From: Acidobacteriaceae bacterium
GTDB taxonomy: Bacteria; Acidobacteriota; Terriglobia; Terriglobales; Acidobacteriaceae
Assembly: GCA_003134655.1 (NCBI GenBank)
Contig: PLBY01000084.1
Location: 1 to 64,000 of the forward strand
Direction: 5' to 3'
Length of the DNA stretch: 64,000 nucleotides
The notes below the pieces were generated by a model. The model saw only the letters and a list, made by a program, of their open reading frames with translations. It did not search any database and was not told the origin of the DNA. Shown piece by piece: positions 34,131-43,312 of the stretch. Made by a program: the position numbers and the translations under genes. Within the stretch, counting starts at the first letter, position 1. Each line of letters opens with the position of its first letter.

Positions 34131-34901
34131 CTAAGCGGCGTCCCACGCTTTGCGATAAGAATCCGTCAGCAGTCGCGAGATCGAGGCACGATCCACTCGC
34201 TCCGGCAGCGGCGAGGATTTGGCCGCTGCCTCGCATTCGGAGAAAAGTTTCTGCGCCATGGCGACGACCTTGTCCATCGAGTACTTGCCAGTCCGCACGC
34301 GTATCAGAAAGTCCCGCTCGGGACGAGGCAGTGTGATCGTTCCCTCGGACAGAAGTTCCTTGCACTCATTCAGCAGCCGCAGTGTGTGCATGGCTGCTTT
34401 CACGTCATAGCCAAACTTCGCTTCGATCTCGGGCCGCTGCCCCTTCTTGCCCCGCCCTTTCGTCCCAGTCATCCGTTTGAGTTGATCGTCGGCGAATCCC
34501 AGGAACGGCTTCACGAAGGTGCGTGAGAGAAAAACGCTCCGGCTGCGCGCAACGTCTTTCCAAATCGCGTTGCGAAGAACGCCTTCAGCGAACAGGAAAT
34601 GCAACGCCGTTGGATTTCCCTTGCCCGCCAGACTCGCCCATTTCTTCAGCGAGTAAAGCGTGACGTCCACATCGTGCGGGCCGTTGCGGACGTCGTTTCC
34701 GGCGGTCGACCACACGAAATGCGGCATGGATTCTAATCCGAGAACCAGTTCCGGCGGCTCGATGTAGATGCCATAGATGTCGAGATCGTCCGTCCCGTGA
34801 ACCTTGGCGCCGTGCAATTCGGAGCCGCCGACAAACAAGTGGATCAGCCGATCGGGGAACGCGAAGCCCGACTCCCGCACGTGTTGCAGCAAGTCCGCCA
34901 T
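34131..34901 (-). CDS. RlaP-type predicted nucleotidyltransferase
   Basis: A 256-aa protein of the DNA polymerase beta-superfamily RlaP/COG3541 type. The active site LFVGGSELHGAKVHGTDDLD followed by IYGIYIEPPE holds the GS and DxD residues. WSTAGNDVRNGPHDVDVTLY followed by SLKKW and GNPTALHFLFAE, and YDVKAAMHTLRLLNECKELL are the other family segments. In other genomes such enzymes are linked to RNA repair; no RtcB or ligase is nearby. It diverges from tsaD (23 bp apart), and the two may share a promoter region. Confidence 0.85.
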   Translation of the reverse strand: MADLLQHVRESGFAFPDRLIHLFVGGSELHGAKVHGTDDLDIYGIYIEPPELVLGLESMPHFVWSTAGNDVRNGPHDVDVTLYSLKKWASLAGKGNPTALHFLFAEGVLRNAIWKDVARSRSVFLSRTFVKPFLGFADDQLKRMTGTKGRGKKGQRPEIEAKFGYDVKAAMHTLRLLNECKELLSEGTITLPRPERDFLIRVRTGKYSMDKVVAMAQKLFSECEAAAKSSPLPERVDRASISRLLTDSYRKAWDAA

Positions 34902-34924
34902 CAGACTTCGAATAATATAGGAAT

Positions 34925-36085
34925 ATGCCCGACGCCTACATCCTCGGTATCGAGAGTTCCTGTGATGAAACCGCGGCGGCGGTGGTGCGCTCGGGCGAAC
35001 AGCTCATCTCGAACGTCGTCGCGTCGCAGATCGCGACCCACCAGCCGTATGGCGGCGTCGTGCCGGAACTGGCTTCGCGGGAGCACCTGCGGGCCATCGT
35101 GCCTGTCGTGCGACAGGCGCTGGCCGAGGCGAAGCACACCTACGAATCCGTCGATGCTATCGCGGTGACTCAGGGCCCCGGCCTTGCTGGAGCGTTGCTC
35201 GTGGGCATCAGCTACGCCAAGGCGCTGGCCTTCGCGCTCGACAAGCCGTTGATTGCCGTCAATCATCTCGAGGGCCACATTCATGCCGTGCTGCTCGAGG
35301 AGCGACAGAAGGGCAACCACGATCTGCAGTTTCCGGTGCTCGCGCTGGTCGTCTCCGGCGGACATACGCATCTATATCTGGCTGCGCAGCAGGACGATTC
35401 CTGGACCTACGAGAACATCGGCCACACCCGGGACGACGCCGCCGGCGAAGCCTTTGACAAAGTCGCCAAGCTTTTAGGCCTGGGATACCCAGGTGGCCCA
35501 GCCGTGGATCGTCTCGCTCCGCACGGGGATCCCCGAGCCGTGAAATTTCCTCCGGCCCAAATCAAGCATCGCGACCGCCGCGGCCGACACGACGGCAGAG
35601 TAGTCGATGAAGACGATAACCGTCCTCGTTTTGATTTTTCTTACAGCGGCATCAAAACGGCAATCCTGCGGTACGTTGAAGCGCACGACATGCGTGCGAC
35701 CGTGGAAGCGCGGCGGAAGGCCTTGTTGAACATTGCAAAGCCAAAGCTGGAGGATTACCTCGCCAACTGCGACAAACTCACGCTCGACCTCGTCGCATCC
35801 TTCCAGCGCGCTATCGTCGAAGACCTGGTCGGAAAAACCCTGACGGCAGCCCGCGCCTACGATGTCGCCACACTCTTCGTCACCGGAGGTGTTGCTGCGA
35901 ACCAGGAGTTGCGGCAGACCTTCGAGCGCGAAGGAGCAAAGCAAGGCCTGCCCGTGTATTTCCCCTCGCGTCCGCTGTCGACCGACAACGCGGCCATGAT
36001 CGCCGCCGCGGCCTATCCTAAATTTCTGTTGCGAGACTTTGCTGCGATGGATTTTTCCGCCGAGGCTGGATTGCCCTTAAGGTAA
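34925..36085 (+). CDS. tsaD: tRNA N6-adenosine threonylcarbamoyltransferase
   Basis: A 386-aa ASKHA-fold enzyme of t6A synthesis at A37 of ANN-decoding tRNAs. The opening ILGIESSCDETAAAVV, metal-binding NHLEGHIHAVLLE (His-x4-His type), ALVVSGGHTHLYLA, GEAFDKVAKLLGLGYPGGPA and FVTGGVAANQELR are diagnostic. A charged insert near residues 200-225 (IKHRDRRGRHDGRVVDEDD) lengthens the protein relative to E. coli's 337 residues. Partners TsaB, TsaC and TsaE are not in the window. Confidence 0.96.
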   Translation: MPDAYILGIESSCDETAAAVVRSGEQLISNVVASQIATHQPYGGVVPELASREHLRAIVPVVRQALAEAKHTYESVDAIAVTQGPGLAGALLVGISYAKALAFALDKPLIAVNHLEGHIHAVLLEERQKGNHDLQFPVLALVVSGGHTHLYLAAQQDDSWTYENIGHTRDDAAGEAFDKVAKLLGLGYPGGPAVDRLAPHGDPRAVKFPPAQIKHRDRRGRHDGRVVDEDDNRPRFDFSYSGIKTAILRYVEAHDMRATVEARRKALLNIAKPKLEDYLANCDKLTLDLVASFQRAIVEDLVGKTLTAARAYDVATLFVTGGVAANQELRQTFEREGAKQGLPVYFPSRPLSTDNAAMIAAAAYPKFLLRDFAAMDFSAEAGLPLR

Positions 36086-36103
36086 GTAACCCGCCGGCAG
36101 GAG

Positions 36104-36493
36104 CTATTTCCCGGCTGCGGTTGCCCGACTCGCTTTGCCCAACACCGCATCCAGCGCGTTGGCGAGCTGCGCGTCGATGTCGATGTCTTTGTAGATGGCG
36201 AAGTTCGCGCGCTTCTCGGAGTTGTCGAAGCCGCTGGCACGGCCCGCGACAATAATGATCGGAATTCCAGCCGTCTCCGTCCTGCTCTTCAGCGCGGTGA
36301 TCAGTTCGCCGCCCGACATCTTGGGCATCTGCATATCGGTCACAATCAGATCCGCGCGCACACGAGAGAGAACGTCGAGCGCTTCCGCGCCATTGGTGGC
36401 AGACTCGACCGCGAAACCGCGCTGCTCCAAAAAGCGGCACACGGTATAGCGGATCAACATGGAGTCGTCGACGACTAGAGCCACCATGGGCAT
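36104..36493 (-). CDS. single-domain response regulator
   Basis: A 129-aa receiver without an output domain. Key residues are VVDDSMLIRYTV (acidic pair), LIVTDMQMPKMSGGELI (phosphoacceptor Asp), and IVAGRASGFDNSEKR near where the Thr/Lys switch residues lie; the conserved Lys appears as AIYKDID. The segment after beta-4 is unusual for a receiver, lacking the standard T/S-A pair. ATG 36493 or 36487 may be the start. No partner kinase adjoins it. Confidence 0.82.
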   Translation of the reverse strand: MPMVALVVDDSMLIRYTVCRFLEQRGFAVESATNGAEALDVLSRVRADLIVTDMQMPKMSGGELITALKSRTETAGIPIIIVAGRASGFDNSEKRANFAIYKDIDIDAQLANALDAVLGKASRATAAGK

Positions 36494-36613
36494 AAGAAGC
36501 GGAGGCCGGCATCCACACGCCCCCCGGGTCCGACAGTAGCAGGGCCATTTTGGACGGAACAAGGCGAAACCGCCCAGCGCGATTACCACGGTCACGTCGC
36601 GCCAGAACAGGCG

Positions 36614-36805
36614 TCAGAGTTCGCTTTCCTGGGTGCGTTCTTCGAGATTCATGTCTTTGAATTCGCTGGACTCGAAGATCTCGCCGCATTCCTTGTACTC
36701 GACGAATTCTGAGTCTTCGTCGCGGCTGACGATCTGCACGCGTGGGTGCTTGCAAGGCAGCTTCAGGTCACGGCTTTGGGCAGGAGGGCTCGGCTTTGAG
36801 GTCAT
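36614..36805 (-). CDS. small conserved hypothetical protein with degenerate zinc-ribbon pattern
   Basis: A 63-aa protein. LPCKHPRVQIVSRDEDSEFV followed by EYKECGEIFESSEF looks like the first half of a CxH...CxxCG ribbon in which the first Cys of the second knuckle is Tyr/Lys. I recall such short proteins in Acidobacteria. No clear Shine-Dalgarno. Function unknown. Confidence 0.55.
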   Translation of the reverse strand: MTSKPSPPAQSRDLKLPCKHPRVQIVSRDEDSEFVEYKECGEIFESSEFKDMNLEERTQESEL

Positions 36806-37065
36806 AAATCCGAAGCGTTTCCAGCGAAACTAGATCAGGGGGCTGTTTTCGGTGGAATTTCCCGTATTTTAGACCGGCTTGGCGGGTTGTCAAGTCCCCA
36901 GGCGTTACGCTGTCGTGAATTCGTAACAGACGCCGCACAGGGCAGAAGGATCTTGGATTCGGCCGCCATCTCTGAATTCCGACCAAAATCATCGCTTAAT
37001 CATAAGCCATTCAGTTCTGGATACTTACCGTTAGGAACCGTTTTTCGGCAACTGCCTGAGAGGAC

Positions 37066-37095
37066 TTGCCCGAACGGAAGAAAGTGACGTAGAAT
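37066..37095 (+). promoter_or_regulatory. candidate promoter of the isc operon
   Basis: TTGCCC (37066-37071) and TAGAAT (37090-37095) are separated by 18 bases and point towards iscR. The rest of the 357-bp gap from 36806 shows no gene. The dyad at 37125-37143 lies downstream of the predicted start point. Confidence 0.45.
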
Positions 37096-37124
37096 GAATT
37101 GCGACAGAAAAGGTCGGAATTAAC

Positions 37125-37143
37125 CCCGACTCTATTGGTCGGG
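37125..37143 (+). promoter_or_regulatory. iscR: IscR-like dyad operator in the iscR leader
   Basis: CCCGAC-TCTATTG-GTCGGG is a six-base dyad with a seven-base A/T-rich centre, followed by TTTT. It resembles type-1 IscR sites, which carry a GACT...AGTC-like core flanked by C/G, so an autoregulatory Fe-S-dependent site is plausible. A partial extra half-site (GGTCGG at 37112) lies upstream. The same bases could fold as a short attenuator hairpin in the mRNA, so the role is undecided. Confidence 0.55.
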
Positions 37144-37162
37144 TTTTACACAGGATCAAACA

Positions 37163-37621
37163 GTGCTCAAGCTGACCAAAAAGGCTGACTACGCGCTGAT
37201 GGCGATGAAGCATCTTGCCGAGCACTCCACCGAGGGCTCGCGCAGCGCGAAAGATGTGGCGGATGCCTATGGCATTCCGCCCGAAGCTCTGGCGAAGATT
37301 CTGCAGCGCCTGGCCAAGGCCGGCCTCTTGCAGTCGCAGCACGGTACCAATGGCGGTTACACACTGGGACGGGCGGCGCATACGATTTCGGCCTTCGAGG
37401 TGATTCAGGCCATCGACGGCCCGCTGTTCATCACGTCGTGCTTTACTGTTCGCGGCGAATGCGACCAAAGCGACCGCTGCAACATTCGCGAGCCGCTGCG
37501 CAAGGTGAACGAGAGTATCGAAGCAGTATTGAGGCGCATCAAGATTTCGCACATGCGGGAAGAACCGGAAGAAACCGGAAGTCCAGCTCCCAAGGCGGCC
37601 GAGTTAGTGACGCTCGGCTGA
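37163..37621 (+). CDS. iscR: Rrf2-family transcriptional regulator (IscR)
   Basis: A 152-aa winged-helix regulator at the head of the ISC operon. The DNA-binding part is LTKKADYALMAMKHLAEHST...GIPPEALAKILQRLAKAGLL followed by the wing LGRAAHTISAFEVI. Three cysteines in CFTVRGECDQSDRCNIREPL have the IscR spacing for [2Fe-2S] binding. GTG 37163 is preceded by AGGA. It should repress or tune the downstream isc genes in response to Fe-S supply. It is 54 bp upstream of iscS. Confidence 0.93.
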   Translation: MLKLTKKADYALMAMKHLAEHSTEGSRSAKDVADAYGIPPEALAKILQRLAKAGLLQSQHGTNGGYTLGRAAHTISAFEVIQAIDGPLFITSCFTVRGECDQSDRCNIREPLRKVNESIEAVLRRIKISHMREEPEETGSPAPKAAELVTLG

Positions 37622-37675
37622 AGCCTAGACGACAACAGATTCATCAAAGACATTAACGAAGCAGGAGAGCAATCA

Positions 37676-38962
37676 ATGAGCACGGACGTCAAGATCCCCC
37701 AGGCACTCACACAAGCGCACCACACCGAAGCCAAGGGTGTGAAGTTGCCCATCTACATGGACAATCACGCCACCACCCAGATGGATCCGCGGGTGTTGGA
37801 AGAAATGCTGCCCTACTTCATTGAGAAATTCGGCAACTCCGCCAGCCGCAACCACTCGTTCGGATGGGCTGCTGAAGAGGGCGTCGAGACGGCGCGCGAG
37901 CGCATCGCCAAACTCATTGGCGCGACCACGAAGGAAATCATTTTCACCTCCGGCGCTACCGAGAGCGACAATCTCGCCATCAAGGGCGTGGCCGAGATGT
38001 ACCGCGAAAAGGGCAACCACATCATCACCGCAGTCACTGAACACAAGGCTGTGCTCGACACCTGCAAGCGGTTGGAGAAGTATGGCTACCGCGTCACGTA
38101 TCTGCCGGTCCAGAAGGACGGCCTGATCGATCTTGACGACTTGAAGCGCGCCATGGATGACAAGACCATCCTGGTCAGCATTATGTATGCCAACAACGAA
38201 ATCGGCGTGCTGCAGCCGGTTGCTGAGATCGGCAAGCTCTGTCACGATCGCGGCGTAATCTTCCATACCGACGCGACGCAGGCCATCGGCAAAGTTCCGG
38301 TCGATGTGATCAAACAGAACATCGACGTGATGTCGATCTCCGGTCACAAAATGTACGGGCCGAAGGGCGTCGGCGCACTGTACGTGCGGCGCAAGAATCC
38401 TCGGGTACAGATTTCCGCCAGCATCGACGGCGGCGGCCACGAGCGCGGCATGCGCTCCGGCACATTGAACGTTCCCGGAATCGTCGGCCTAGGCAAGGCC
38501 TGCGCGATTGCGCAGGAAGAAATGGCGCAGGAATCCTGCCGTCTGGCGGGTCTGCGCAACCGGCTGCGCGACCGCATTATGAACCGTCTGGATGAGGCTT
38601 ACATCAACGGCTCGATGGAACATCGACTGCCGGGCAACTTGAATATCAGCTTCGCATACGTCGAAGGCGAGTCGCTCCTGATGGGCATCAATGACATCGC
38701 AGTTTCCAGCGGTTCGGCCTGTACCTCTGCGACGCTGGAGCCGTCTTACGTATTAAAGGCATTGGGAACCGGCGATGACCTGGCGCACAGCTCGATTCGC
38801 TTCGGCATCGGCCGCTTCAACACCGAAGCTGAAGTCGATTACGTTGCCGACCGCGTCATCGAAACCGTCGAGCGTCTGCGCGAACTTTCTCCGCTCTACG
38901 AAATGGCAAAAGAAGGCATCAACCTGAAAGATGTGAAGTGGGCAGGAGAAGCATCGCACTAG
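37676..38962 (+). CDS. iscS: cysteine desulfurase
   Basis: A 428-aa PLP enzyme that removes sulfur from cysteine for Fe-S assembly. A 25-residue N-terminal extension precedes [20 protein letters not shown]. The PLP His is in [14 protein letters not shown], the Asp/Gln region is [11 protein letters not shown], the PLP Lys is in [20 protein letters not shown] and the persulfide Cys loop is [20 protein letters not shown]. The long loop and C-terminus ([20 protein letters not shown]) identify the IscS type rather than SufS. It is cytosolic and transfers sulfur to IscU. Confidence 0.96.
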   Translation: MSTDVKIPQALTQAHHTEAKGVKLPIYMDNHATTQMDPRVLEEMLPYFIEKFGNSASRNHSFGWAAEEGVETARERIAKLIGATTKEIIFTSGATESDNLAIKGVAEMYREKGNHIITAVTEHKAVLDTCKRLEKYGYRVTYLPVQKDGLIDLDDLKRAMDDKTILVSIMYANNEIGVLQPVAEIGKLCHDRGVIFHTDATQAIGKVPVDVIKQNIDVMSISGHKMYGPKGVGALYVRRKNPRVQISASIDGGGHERGMRSGTLNVPGIVGLGKACAIAQEEMAQESCRLAGLRNRLRDRIMNRLDEAYINGSMEHRLPGNLNISFAYVEGESLLMGINDIAVSSGSACTSATLEPSYVLKALGTGDDLAHSSIRFGIGRFNTEAEVDYVADRVIETVERLRELSPLYEMAKEGINLKDVKWAGEASH

Positions 38963-38969
38963 ATGTGAA

Positions 38970-39037
38970 GTTTCAAGGTTGCAACGTTTCAAGGTTTCAA
39001 AGCTGAACTCCTTGAACCGGACCGACGACCTTGAAAC
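38970..39037 (+). repeat. 8-bp repeat array with inverted copies (iscS-iscU spacer)
   Basis: Four adjoining octamers, GTTTCAAG, GTTGCAAC, GTTTCAAG and GTTTCAAA (38970-39001), are followed by inverted copies CCTTGAA (39010-39016) and CCTTGAAAC (39029-39037). They could form alternative hairpins. They fill the 115-bp gap before iscU. Confidence 0.75.
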
Positions 39038-39077
39038 TGTGAAACATTCAGACTCTGAAACTCGATTTGGAGAAAAC

Positions 39078-39491
39078 ATGTCATACAGCGACAAAGTGAT
39101 CGATCACTACAACAATCCCCGCAACGTCGGCTCCATGGATAAGCAGAGCACCGACGTGGGCACTGGCTTGGTTGGCGCGCCCGAGTGCGGCGACGTCATG
39201 AAGCTGCAGATCAAGGTCAACCGGGAAACCAACGTCATTGAAGACGCCAAGTTCAAGACCTTCGGCTGTGGCTCGGCCATTGCCTCGTCCTCGCTCGCCA
39301 CAGAGTGGGTCAAGGGCAAGACCGTGGACGAAGCCCTCGCCATCAAGAACATGGACATCGTGAAGGAGCTTTCGCTTCCTCCGGTGAAGATCCATTGCTC
39401 GGTGCTGGCAGAAGACGCGATCCGCGCCGCGATTGGTGACTGGAAAAAGAAGCAAGAACAGACCAGCCCCGTCGCCGCAGAAGCGAAATAG
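39078..39491 (+). CDS. iscU: Fe-S cluster assembly scaffold
   Basis: A 137-aa scaffold. The three cluster-ligand cysteines are seen: VGAPECGDVMKLQI (C37), FKTFGCGSAIASSSLATEW (about C63) and PVKIHCSVLAEDAIRAA (about C106), with Asp39 next to the first. HYNNPRNVGSMDK is the family opening. The LPPVK motif recognised by HscA is present, consistent with hscA in the operon. ATG 39078 has GGAG five bases upstream. Confidence 0.96.
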   Translation: MSYSDKVIDHYNNPRNVGSMDKQSTDVGTGLVGAPECGDVMKLQIKVNRETNVIEDAKFKTFGCGSAIASSSLATEWVKGKTVDEALAIKNMDIVKELSLPPVKIHCSVLAEDAIRAAIGDWKKKQEQTSPVAAEAK

Positions 39492-39495
39492 TTGC

Positions 39496-39536
39496 GAGCT
39501 TCGAGCAAACGAGCTACGAGTGTTTGCTCGAAGCTC
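39496..39536 (+). repeat. perfect 15-bp inverted repeat (iscU-iscA spacer)
   Basis: GAGCTTCGAGCAAAC at 39496-39510 is exactly complementary to GTTTGCTCGAAGCTC at 39522-39536, leaving an 11-base loop. There is no T-run, so it is not a classical terminator; an mRNA stability or processing hairpin between the iscU and iscA cistrons is more likely. The stem starts five bases after the iscU stop codon. Confidence 0.85.
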
Positions 39537-39547
39537 ATAGCTGACTT

Positions 39548-39925
39548 ATGACAACTGCGACTGAAGAACGGACCAAGCCCGCCGCACCGGCCAAAGGCAT
39601 TCTCGTCACCGAGAAAGCCCTGGCCAAAGTGCGCAGCGCCATGGCCAAGGAAGGCATCTCCGCCGAGCAGGGCGGTCTGCGCCTCGGTGTGCAGGGCGGT
39701 GGATGTTCGGGCCTGAGTTACAACGTCCGGTTTGACACGCAGCCGCGCGAGCGAGACCGCATTTTCCAGTTCAGCGACATCCGGGTCTTCGTCGACCCAA
39801 AGTCGTTCATCTACCTGAACGGCATGACCCTGGACTACCAGGAAACACTGATGCAACAGGGCTTCGTATTCGTGAATCCCCAGGCATCGAAGTCGTGCGG
39901 CTGTGGGACTTCATTCTCCGCCTGA
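39548..39925 (+). CDS. iscA: A-type Fe-S carrier protein (HesB/IscA family)
   Basis: A 125-aa carrier. The three cysteines of the A-type family are in GGCSGLSYNV and the C-terminal SKSCGCGTSFSA. A 15-residue Ala/Pro/Lys-rich lead precedes ILVTEKALAKVRSAMAKEGI. It delivers clusters from IscU to targets. ATG 39548 follows the inverted repeat with no strong ribosome site, so translation may be low or dependent on hairpin structure. Confidence 0.94.
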   Translation: MTTATEERTKPAAPAKGILVTEKALAKVRSAMAKEGISAEQGGLRLGVQGGGCSGLSYNVRFDTQPRERDRIFQFSDIRVFVDPKSFIYLNGMTLDYQETLMQQGFVFVNPQASKSCGCGTSFSA

Positions 39926-39940
39926 TGCGATGATTATGTG

Positions 39941-39962
39941 GCGCGGGCGCCCACGCCCGCGC
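39941..39962 (+). repeat. GC-rich hairpin (iscA-hscB spacer)
   Basis: GCGCGGGCG (39941-39949) pairs with CGCCCGCGC (39954-39962) over a four-base loop. It lies 16 bases after the iscA stop in the 112-bp gap before hscB. Confidence 0.8.
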
Positions 39963-40037
39963 GGCCAGCACCCGGGACTATCTGCCAGGTTGATCACCGC
40001 CACGTTTCTGAGCCGCGAATGCTGTTGAGGAAGAGCA

Positions 40038-40787
40038 ATGACCAAGTCTGCGCTTACCGTGATCGGCGCCAAGCCTCTGCCGGAGGACACACACTCCTGC
40101 TGGTCGTGCGGATCCATGCGCGCCGCACACTTCTGCGAATCCTGCGGTAAAGTGCAGCCTCCCGTTCCGGTCGACTATTTCTCGTTCTTCGGACTGCCGA
40201 GCAAGCTCAACGTCGATGTCCCGGCCTTGGAAAAGAGCTTCTACGAACTGAGCCGGAGATTGCATCCGGACCTGAACGCGCGCGCCGGCAGCCAGGAACA
40301 GGAATGGAGTCTGGAACAAAGCTCCTTGCTCAATGATGCGTACCGGACGTTGCGCGATCCGATCAAGCGCACGGAATACCTGTTACACCTTGAAGGAGTG
40401 GTGTTGGAAGAGCAGTCCAAGAGCGCCACCGAGCAGGCTCGCGCCACGGGAGTGATGAAAAAGCAGATCGTCCCAGCGGATTTGCTCGAAGAAGTCTTTG
40501 AGTTGAACATGCAACTCGAAGAGCTGCGCATGAACAAGAAGATGGGCGAAGACGATCCGGCATTGATCGCAGAGATCGGAAAGCAGAAGCTGTCACTCGA
40601 AGCCAAACACGAGGCACTCCTGCAAGAATTGCGAACGTATTGGAAGAGTTGGGACGACTTGGTTGATCGCGGCCATGCCGCGACCGAAGAGCGAGTGCAA
40701 ACAACTAAGAAGATGGTGGATGTGCTGAACCGCCGCAACTACATCCGGAACCTGGTCAGAGATGTAAATGCGGCGCTAGAGGAGTAG
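40038..40787 (+). CDS. hscB: Fe-S co-chaperone HscB with N-terminal zinc-binding module
   Basis: A 249-aa J-domain co-chaperone. Residues 21-37 hold CWSCG...CESCG, a four-Cys zinc-ribbon pattern seen in eukaryotic HSC20 but absent from E. coli HscB. The J domain follows: [20 protein letters not shown], with the HPD in [12 protein letters not shown]. The C-terminal three-helix bundle that binds IscU runs from about 130 to the end. GAGGAAGAG precedes ATG 40038. It starts the chaperone part of the operon and ends 10 bp before hscA. Confidence 0.94.
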   Translation: MTKSALTVIGAKPLPEDTHSCWSCGSMRAAHFCESCGKVQPPVPVDYFSFFGLPSKLNVDVPALEKSFYELSRRLHPDLNARAGSQEQEWSLEQSSLLNDAYRTLRDPIKRTEYLLHLEGVVLEEQSKSATEQARATGVMKKQIVPADLLEEVFELNMQLEELRMNKKMGEDDPALIAEIGKQKLSLEAKHEALLQELRTYWKSWDDLVDRGHAATEERVQTTKKMVDVLNRRNYIRNLVRDVNAALEE

Positions 40788-40797
40788 CAACCAAGAA

Positions 40798-42699
40798 ATG
40801 GCATCGGATCGCATCGTCGGCATCGACCTCGGCACCACCAACTCCCTGGTGGCATTCATGCAGGGGGATAACCCTGTCGTGATCCCCGGTGACGATGGCT
40901 TGAATCTGCTTCCCTCCGTGGTCGCGCTCGACGCGAACAATCAACCCGTCGTCGGCAACGCCGCCCGCAATTCTTTGATCGAAACTCCGGAGCGCGCCGT
41001 CTACTCGATCAAACGCCTCATGGGACGAGGCGTGGAGGACATTCAGGAAGAACTGAAGCTGTTCCCTTTCCGCCTCGCCGACGATATGCAGCCAGGAGAA
41101 GTCCTGCGCATCACGCTGGGCGACAAGACGTTTACTCCGCCAGAAATTTCCGCGCTGATTCTTCGCCAGCTCAAGCGCAGTGCAGAACGCTTCTTCGGCG
41201 GCCCGGTCACGAAGGCGGTCATCACCGTGCCCGCGTACTTCAACGACGCGCAGCGTCAGGCCACGAAAGACGCTGGACGCATCGCCGGCCTCGAAGTCTT
41301 GCGTTTGGTGAACGAGCCGACGGCCGCGTCGTTGGCCTATGGCCTCGACAAGAAGCAGAACGGCATCGTCGCGGTCTACGATCTCGGCGGTGGTACCTTC
41401 GACATCTCGATTCTCAAGCTGCACGATGGGATCTTCGAAGTCATCGCCACCAACGGCGACACGCACCTCGGCGGCGACGACATCGACAACCTGCTCATCA
41501 CCATCGCGCTCGACGATATTAGCGGCGACCTCGGCCTCGACCTTCGCCGCAATGCCGAGGCGGTGCAGGCGATCCGCAAAGCGGTCATCGAAGCCAAAAT
41601 CGCGCTCTCTTCGCAGCCTTCGGTCAAACTCGACATCGAATTGCCCGGTGGCAAGCACTACAGACGCGAGATTACCCGCGAGCAATACGAGGAACTGATC
41701 CAACCGGTCATCGATCGTACAGTCGGCCCCTGCAAACAGGCGATGAAAGATGCGGGCCTCAAGCCCGAACAGATCGACGAGGTCGTCCTTGTCGGCGGAT
41801 CGACGCGCATCCCCAAAGTTCGCGCGCTGGTGAAAGACCTATTCCACCGCGAACCGCACACCGACTTGAATCCCGACGAAGTCGTGGCGCTCGGCGCGGC
41901 CGTGCAGGCCAACATTCTCGGCGGCGGGTCAGAAGCGACCGAGAACATGCTGCTGCTCGATGTGACTCCCCTCTCGCTCGGCATCGAAGTCGCTGGCGGA
42001 GTCACCGACAAGATCATCCTGCGCAACTCGACCATCCCAGCGTCGGCCACGCAGTTCTACACCACGCAGATCGACCGCCAGACCAACGTCGCGATCCACG
42101 TGTTGCAAGGCGAGCGCGAACTGGCGAAGGACTGTCGTTCGCTGGCGCGCTTCGATCTCAAAGGAATCCCGCCCATGGCCGCCGGCATTCCGCGCGTCGA
42201 AGTTAAGTTCCTGATTGACGCCAACGGCATTCTGCACGTTTCTGCGCGTGAACAACGCAGTGGCAAAGAAGCGGAGATCCAGGTCCAGCCCAGCTACGGA
42301 CTGACCGACGAGCAGGTCGAGGGCATGATCCTCGACTCGTTCGATAACGCCGAAGAAGATTTCCGGCAACGCCAGCTTATCGAGGCACGGGCCGAGACGT
42401 CGACGATCCTCGCGGCCCTCGAAAAAGGCAAGAAGAGCGCGGCCTGGGGACAGCTCACCACCGACGAAAAGAAGCAGATCGCGAAGATGGAGAAGTCGCT
42501 GGTCGCGGTGAACGCCGAGGAGGATTATCAGGCGATCCGCAAAGCCATCGACGCGCTGAATCAAGGCACGATGCGTTTGGCTGAACTGATGATGGACACC
42601 GCCGTATCATCGGCGCTGAAAGGCAAGAACATGGACGAGACGGATCTAGGCGAAGGCCCAACCGCCCCACATCCCATGGCGAAAGCAGAGTTTGAATGA
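40798..42699 (+). CDS. hscA: Fe-S assembly chaperone HscA (Hsp70 family)
   Basis: A 633-aa Hsp70. The ATPase domain shows [50 protein letters not shown] and [17 protein letters not shown]. The substrate domain has [20 protein letters not shown]. The C-terminal lid is shorter than in DnaK and lacks the acidic EEVD-like tail, which together with its place after hscB indicates HscA. It promotes cluster release from IscU. Starts at ATG 40798 with GGAG nearby. Confidence 0.95.
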   Translation: MASDRIVGIDLGTTNSLVAFMQGDNPVVIPGDDGLNLLPSVVALDANNQPVVGNAARNSLIETPERAVYSIKRLMGRGVEDIQEELKLFPFRLADDMQPGEVLRITLGDKTFTPPEISALILRQLKRSAERFFGGPVTKAVITVPAYFNDAQRQATKDAGRIAGLEVLRLVNEPTAASLAYGLDKKQNGIVAVYDLGGGTFDISILKLHDGIFEVIATNGDTHLGGDDIDNLLITIALDDISGDLGLDLRRNAEAVQAIRKAVIEAKIALSSQPSVKLDIELPGGKHYRREITREQYEELIQPVIDRTVGPCKQAMKDAGLKPEQIDEVVLVGGSTRIPKVRALVKDLFHREPHTDLNPDEVVALGAAVQANILGGGSEATENMLLLDVTPLSLGIEVAGGVTDKIILRNSTIPASATQFYTTQIDRQTNVAIHVLQGERELAKDCRSLARFDLKGIPPMAAGIPRVEVKFLIDANGILHVSAREQRSGKEAEIQVQPSYGLTDEQVEGMILDSFDNAEEDFRQRQLIEARAETSTILAALEKGKKSAAWGQLTTDEKKQIAKMEKSLVAVNAEEDYQAIRKAIDALNQGTMRLAELMMDTAVSSALKGKNMDETDLGEGPTAPHPMAKAEFE

Positions 42700-42707
42700 T
42701 AGGAGCT

Positions 42708-42861
42708 TGTCATCCTGAGCGGAGTGCGACTTCGCGAATGCGAGGTCGCACGGAGTCGAAGGATCCCTATTGGCGCCGCACATCTGAAGGGGCGAGTATA
42801 GGGATCCTTCGACTACGTGGATTTCTCGCTTCGCGCGAAATCCTCTTCGCTCAGGATGACA
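42708..42861. repeat. mosaic palindromic repeat (TCATCCTGAGCG family), hscA-fdx spacer
   Basis: The outer arms TGTCATCCTGAGCG (from 42708) and CGCTCAGGATGACA (to 42861) are exact inverses. Inside, AGTCGAAGGATCCCTAT (42754-42770) is perfectly complementary to ATAGGGATCCTTCGACT (42798-42814), and a smaller hairpin lies at about 42725-42751. A related, shorter element with the same outer arms occurs at 61896-61990, so this is a dispersed family. Confidence 0.85.
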
Positions 42862-42896
42862 ACGCGAGATATTGATTGAGAGTTAGAGGTGCGCAA

Positions 42897-43310
42897 ATGG
42901 CTGAAGAAAAAACACAAGGAGCTGGCACGTTGACCGAAGACGCCCCCGGCGAAAAAACGGTACAGGTCACCTTCCTGCCCGAAGGCAAGACCGTGCAGTT
43001 TGAACACGGCAAACTGCCCTATGAATATCACGGCAAGGAAGAGTCGATCCTTGATGTAGCGCTGAACCATCACATCACGCTCGATCACGCCTGCGGCGGC
43101 AACAACGCGTGCACGACCTGCCATATCTGGGTGAAGGAAGGCGCCGAGAATCTGTCCCCCATGGACGATGACGAGGCTGACCGGTTGGACATGGCCGCCG
43201 ATCTCCAGTTAAACTCGCGTCTCGGCTGTCAGGCGCAGATCACCAAGCCCGGCAAAGTGGTCGTCGAGATTCCCGCATGGAATCGCAATTACGTCTCTGA
43301 GGAGCACTGA
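42897..43310 (+). CDS. fdx: ISC-type [2Fe-2S] ferredoxin
   Basis: A 137-aa ferredoxin that supplies electrons for cluster assembly. The four ligands are in HACGGNNACTTCHIWVKEGA (C-x5-C-x2-C) and SRLGCQAQI. PMDDDEADRLDMA is typical of adrenodoxin/ISC ferredoxins. A polar N-terminal extension of about 25 residues precedes the fold. ATG 42897 is chosen; the frame to 42876 lacks a ribosome site. It is preceded by the mosaic palindrome and followed three bases later by iscX. Confidence 0.94.
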   Translation: MAEEKTQGAGTLTEDAPGEKTVQVTFLPEGKTVQFEHGKLPYEYHGKEESILDVALNHHITLDHACGGNNACTTCHIWVKEGAENLSPMDDDEADRLDMAADLQLNSRLGCQAQITKPGKVVVEIPAWNRNYVSEEH

Positions 43311-43312
43311 GG

